6,112 bases of DNA from Proteobacteria bacterium UBA6908 (lineage in GTDB: Bacteria; Pseudomonadota; Gammaproteobacteria; Acidiferrobacterales; UBA6901), in contig DKBE01000110.1 in NCBI GenBank assembly GCA_002451085.1, forward strand, positions 1 through 6,112, given 5' to 3'. Position 1 is the first letter of the stretch. Every line of letters begins with the position of its first letter. Shown here one piece after another: positions 5,814-6,112 of this stretch. The notes beneath the pieces are model-generated. The model did no database searches. It saw only the letters and a list, made by a program, of their open reading frames with translations, and was not told the origin of the DNA. The translations under genes were made by a program, and so were the position numbers.

Positions 5814-6112
5814 GTGGCCAACACCCGACAGATTCCCCTCGTGATGCGCATCCCGCCGCCGCTGCTGTTTGTGGCCACGTTCTTTGCCGGTGTTGGCCTG
5901 CACCACCTCGTCCCGGTGCCGTTGGGCACGGAGAACCTGGTCGCCATTGAGCACCTGGCAGGAATCGCCCTGATGATTTCTGGCGGTGTCCTGGCCTTAT
6001 CGGCGGCAGGTACCTTTTTGTTGAAGCGCACTACGCTGATTCCATTTTCCTCTCCCTCGAAGCTTGTGATCGGCGGACCATTCCGTTTTACCCGCAACCC
6101 GATGTATGTGAG
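5814..6112 (+). CDS. Isoprenylcysteine carboxyl methyltransferase-type membrane methyltransferase (N-terminal part, 3' truncated by window)
   Basis: The frame runs from GTG 5814 to the right edge without a stop, giving 99 complete codons. Two hydrophobic segments are visible (about residues 15-36 and 47-70), followed by a loop and GGPFRFTRNPMYV at the edge. The G-P-F/Y-R-x-T-R-N-P-M-Y motif is characteristic of the ICMT/PEMT-like family of small integral membrane methyltransferases, which use S-adenosylmethionine; the cofactor-binding C-terminal half lies outside the window. Bacterial members are usually annotated as isoprenylcysteine carboxylmethyltransferase family proteins, although most bacteria have no prenylated CaaX proteins, so the substrate is unknown. 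Family members are commonly about 150-220 residues, so roughly half is visible. It follows the C13 peptidase gene after a 138-bp gap holding an inverted repeat and a possible promoter, suggesting its own transcription. Confidence 0.8.
   Translation, partial: MANTRQIPLVMRIPPPLLFVATFFAGVGLHHLVPVPLGTENLVAIEHLAGIALMISGGVLALSAAGTFLLKRTTLIPFSSPSKLVIGGPFRFTRNPMYV

Overview
The window looks like chromosomal DNA from a Gram-negative proteobacterium, most likely a gammaproteobacterium. The genes are GC-rich with compact leaders and clear Shine-Dalgarno sites. A lipoprotein signal peptide and an apolipoprotein N-acyltransferase-like enzyme also fit a Gram-negative envelope. I see no RNA genes, insertion sequences, phage genes or CRISPR arrays. 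The taxonomic call is inference from style and gene families, not from a marker gene.

Layout, left to right: (1) the 3' end of a GNAT acetyltransferase of the YhbS type (+), cut by the window edge; (2) a hairpin at 248-284 between convergent genes, probably a bidirectional terminator; (3) a membrane-bound carbon-nitrogen hydrolase resembling apolipoprotein N-acyltransferase (Lnt) on the minus strand, 316-1791; (4) a 458-bp non-coding divergent region with small tandem dyads; (5) a 645-residue predicted lipoprotein (+, 2250-4187); (6) a membrane-anchored peptidase of family C13 (legumain/GPI8-like, caspase fold) (+, 4314-5675); (7) the 5' part of an isoprenylcysteine carboxyl methyltransferase-type membrane methyltransferase (+, from a GTG at 5814), cut by the right edge.

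The most unusual gene is the lipoprotein. In order, it has a lipobox Cys, a Gly/Pro linker, one bacterial Ig-like (Big_2) domain, and seven tandem repeats of about 37 residues that may form a beta-propeller. It ends in a cysteine-containing domain that carries what looks like a secreted phospholipase A2 signature: a YGRFCG loop followed by PIDSLDYICQHHD, which has the catalytic His-Asp pair. I know of no described protein with this combination, but I could not search databases. Samples of the C-terminal domain have visibly lower GC than the peptidase gene next door, suggesting a mosaic origin.

Functional links are tentative. The Lnt-like gene and the lipoprotein are divergent and share one intergenic region, so an acyltransferase-substrate or co-regulated pair is conceivable. 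The C13 peptidase and the methyltransferase are separately spaced from their neighbours and need not belong to the same pathway.
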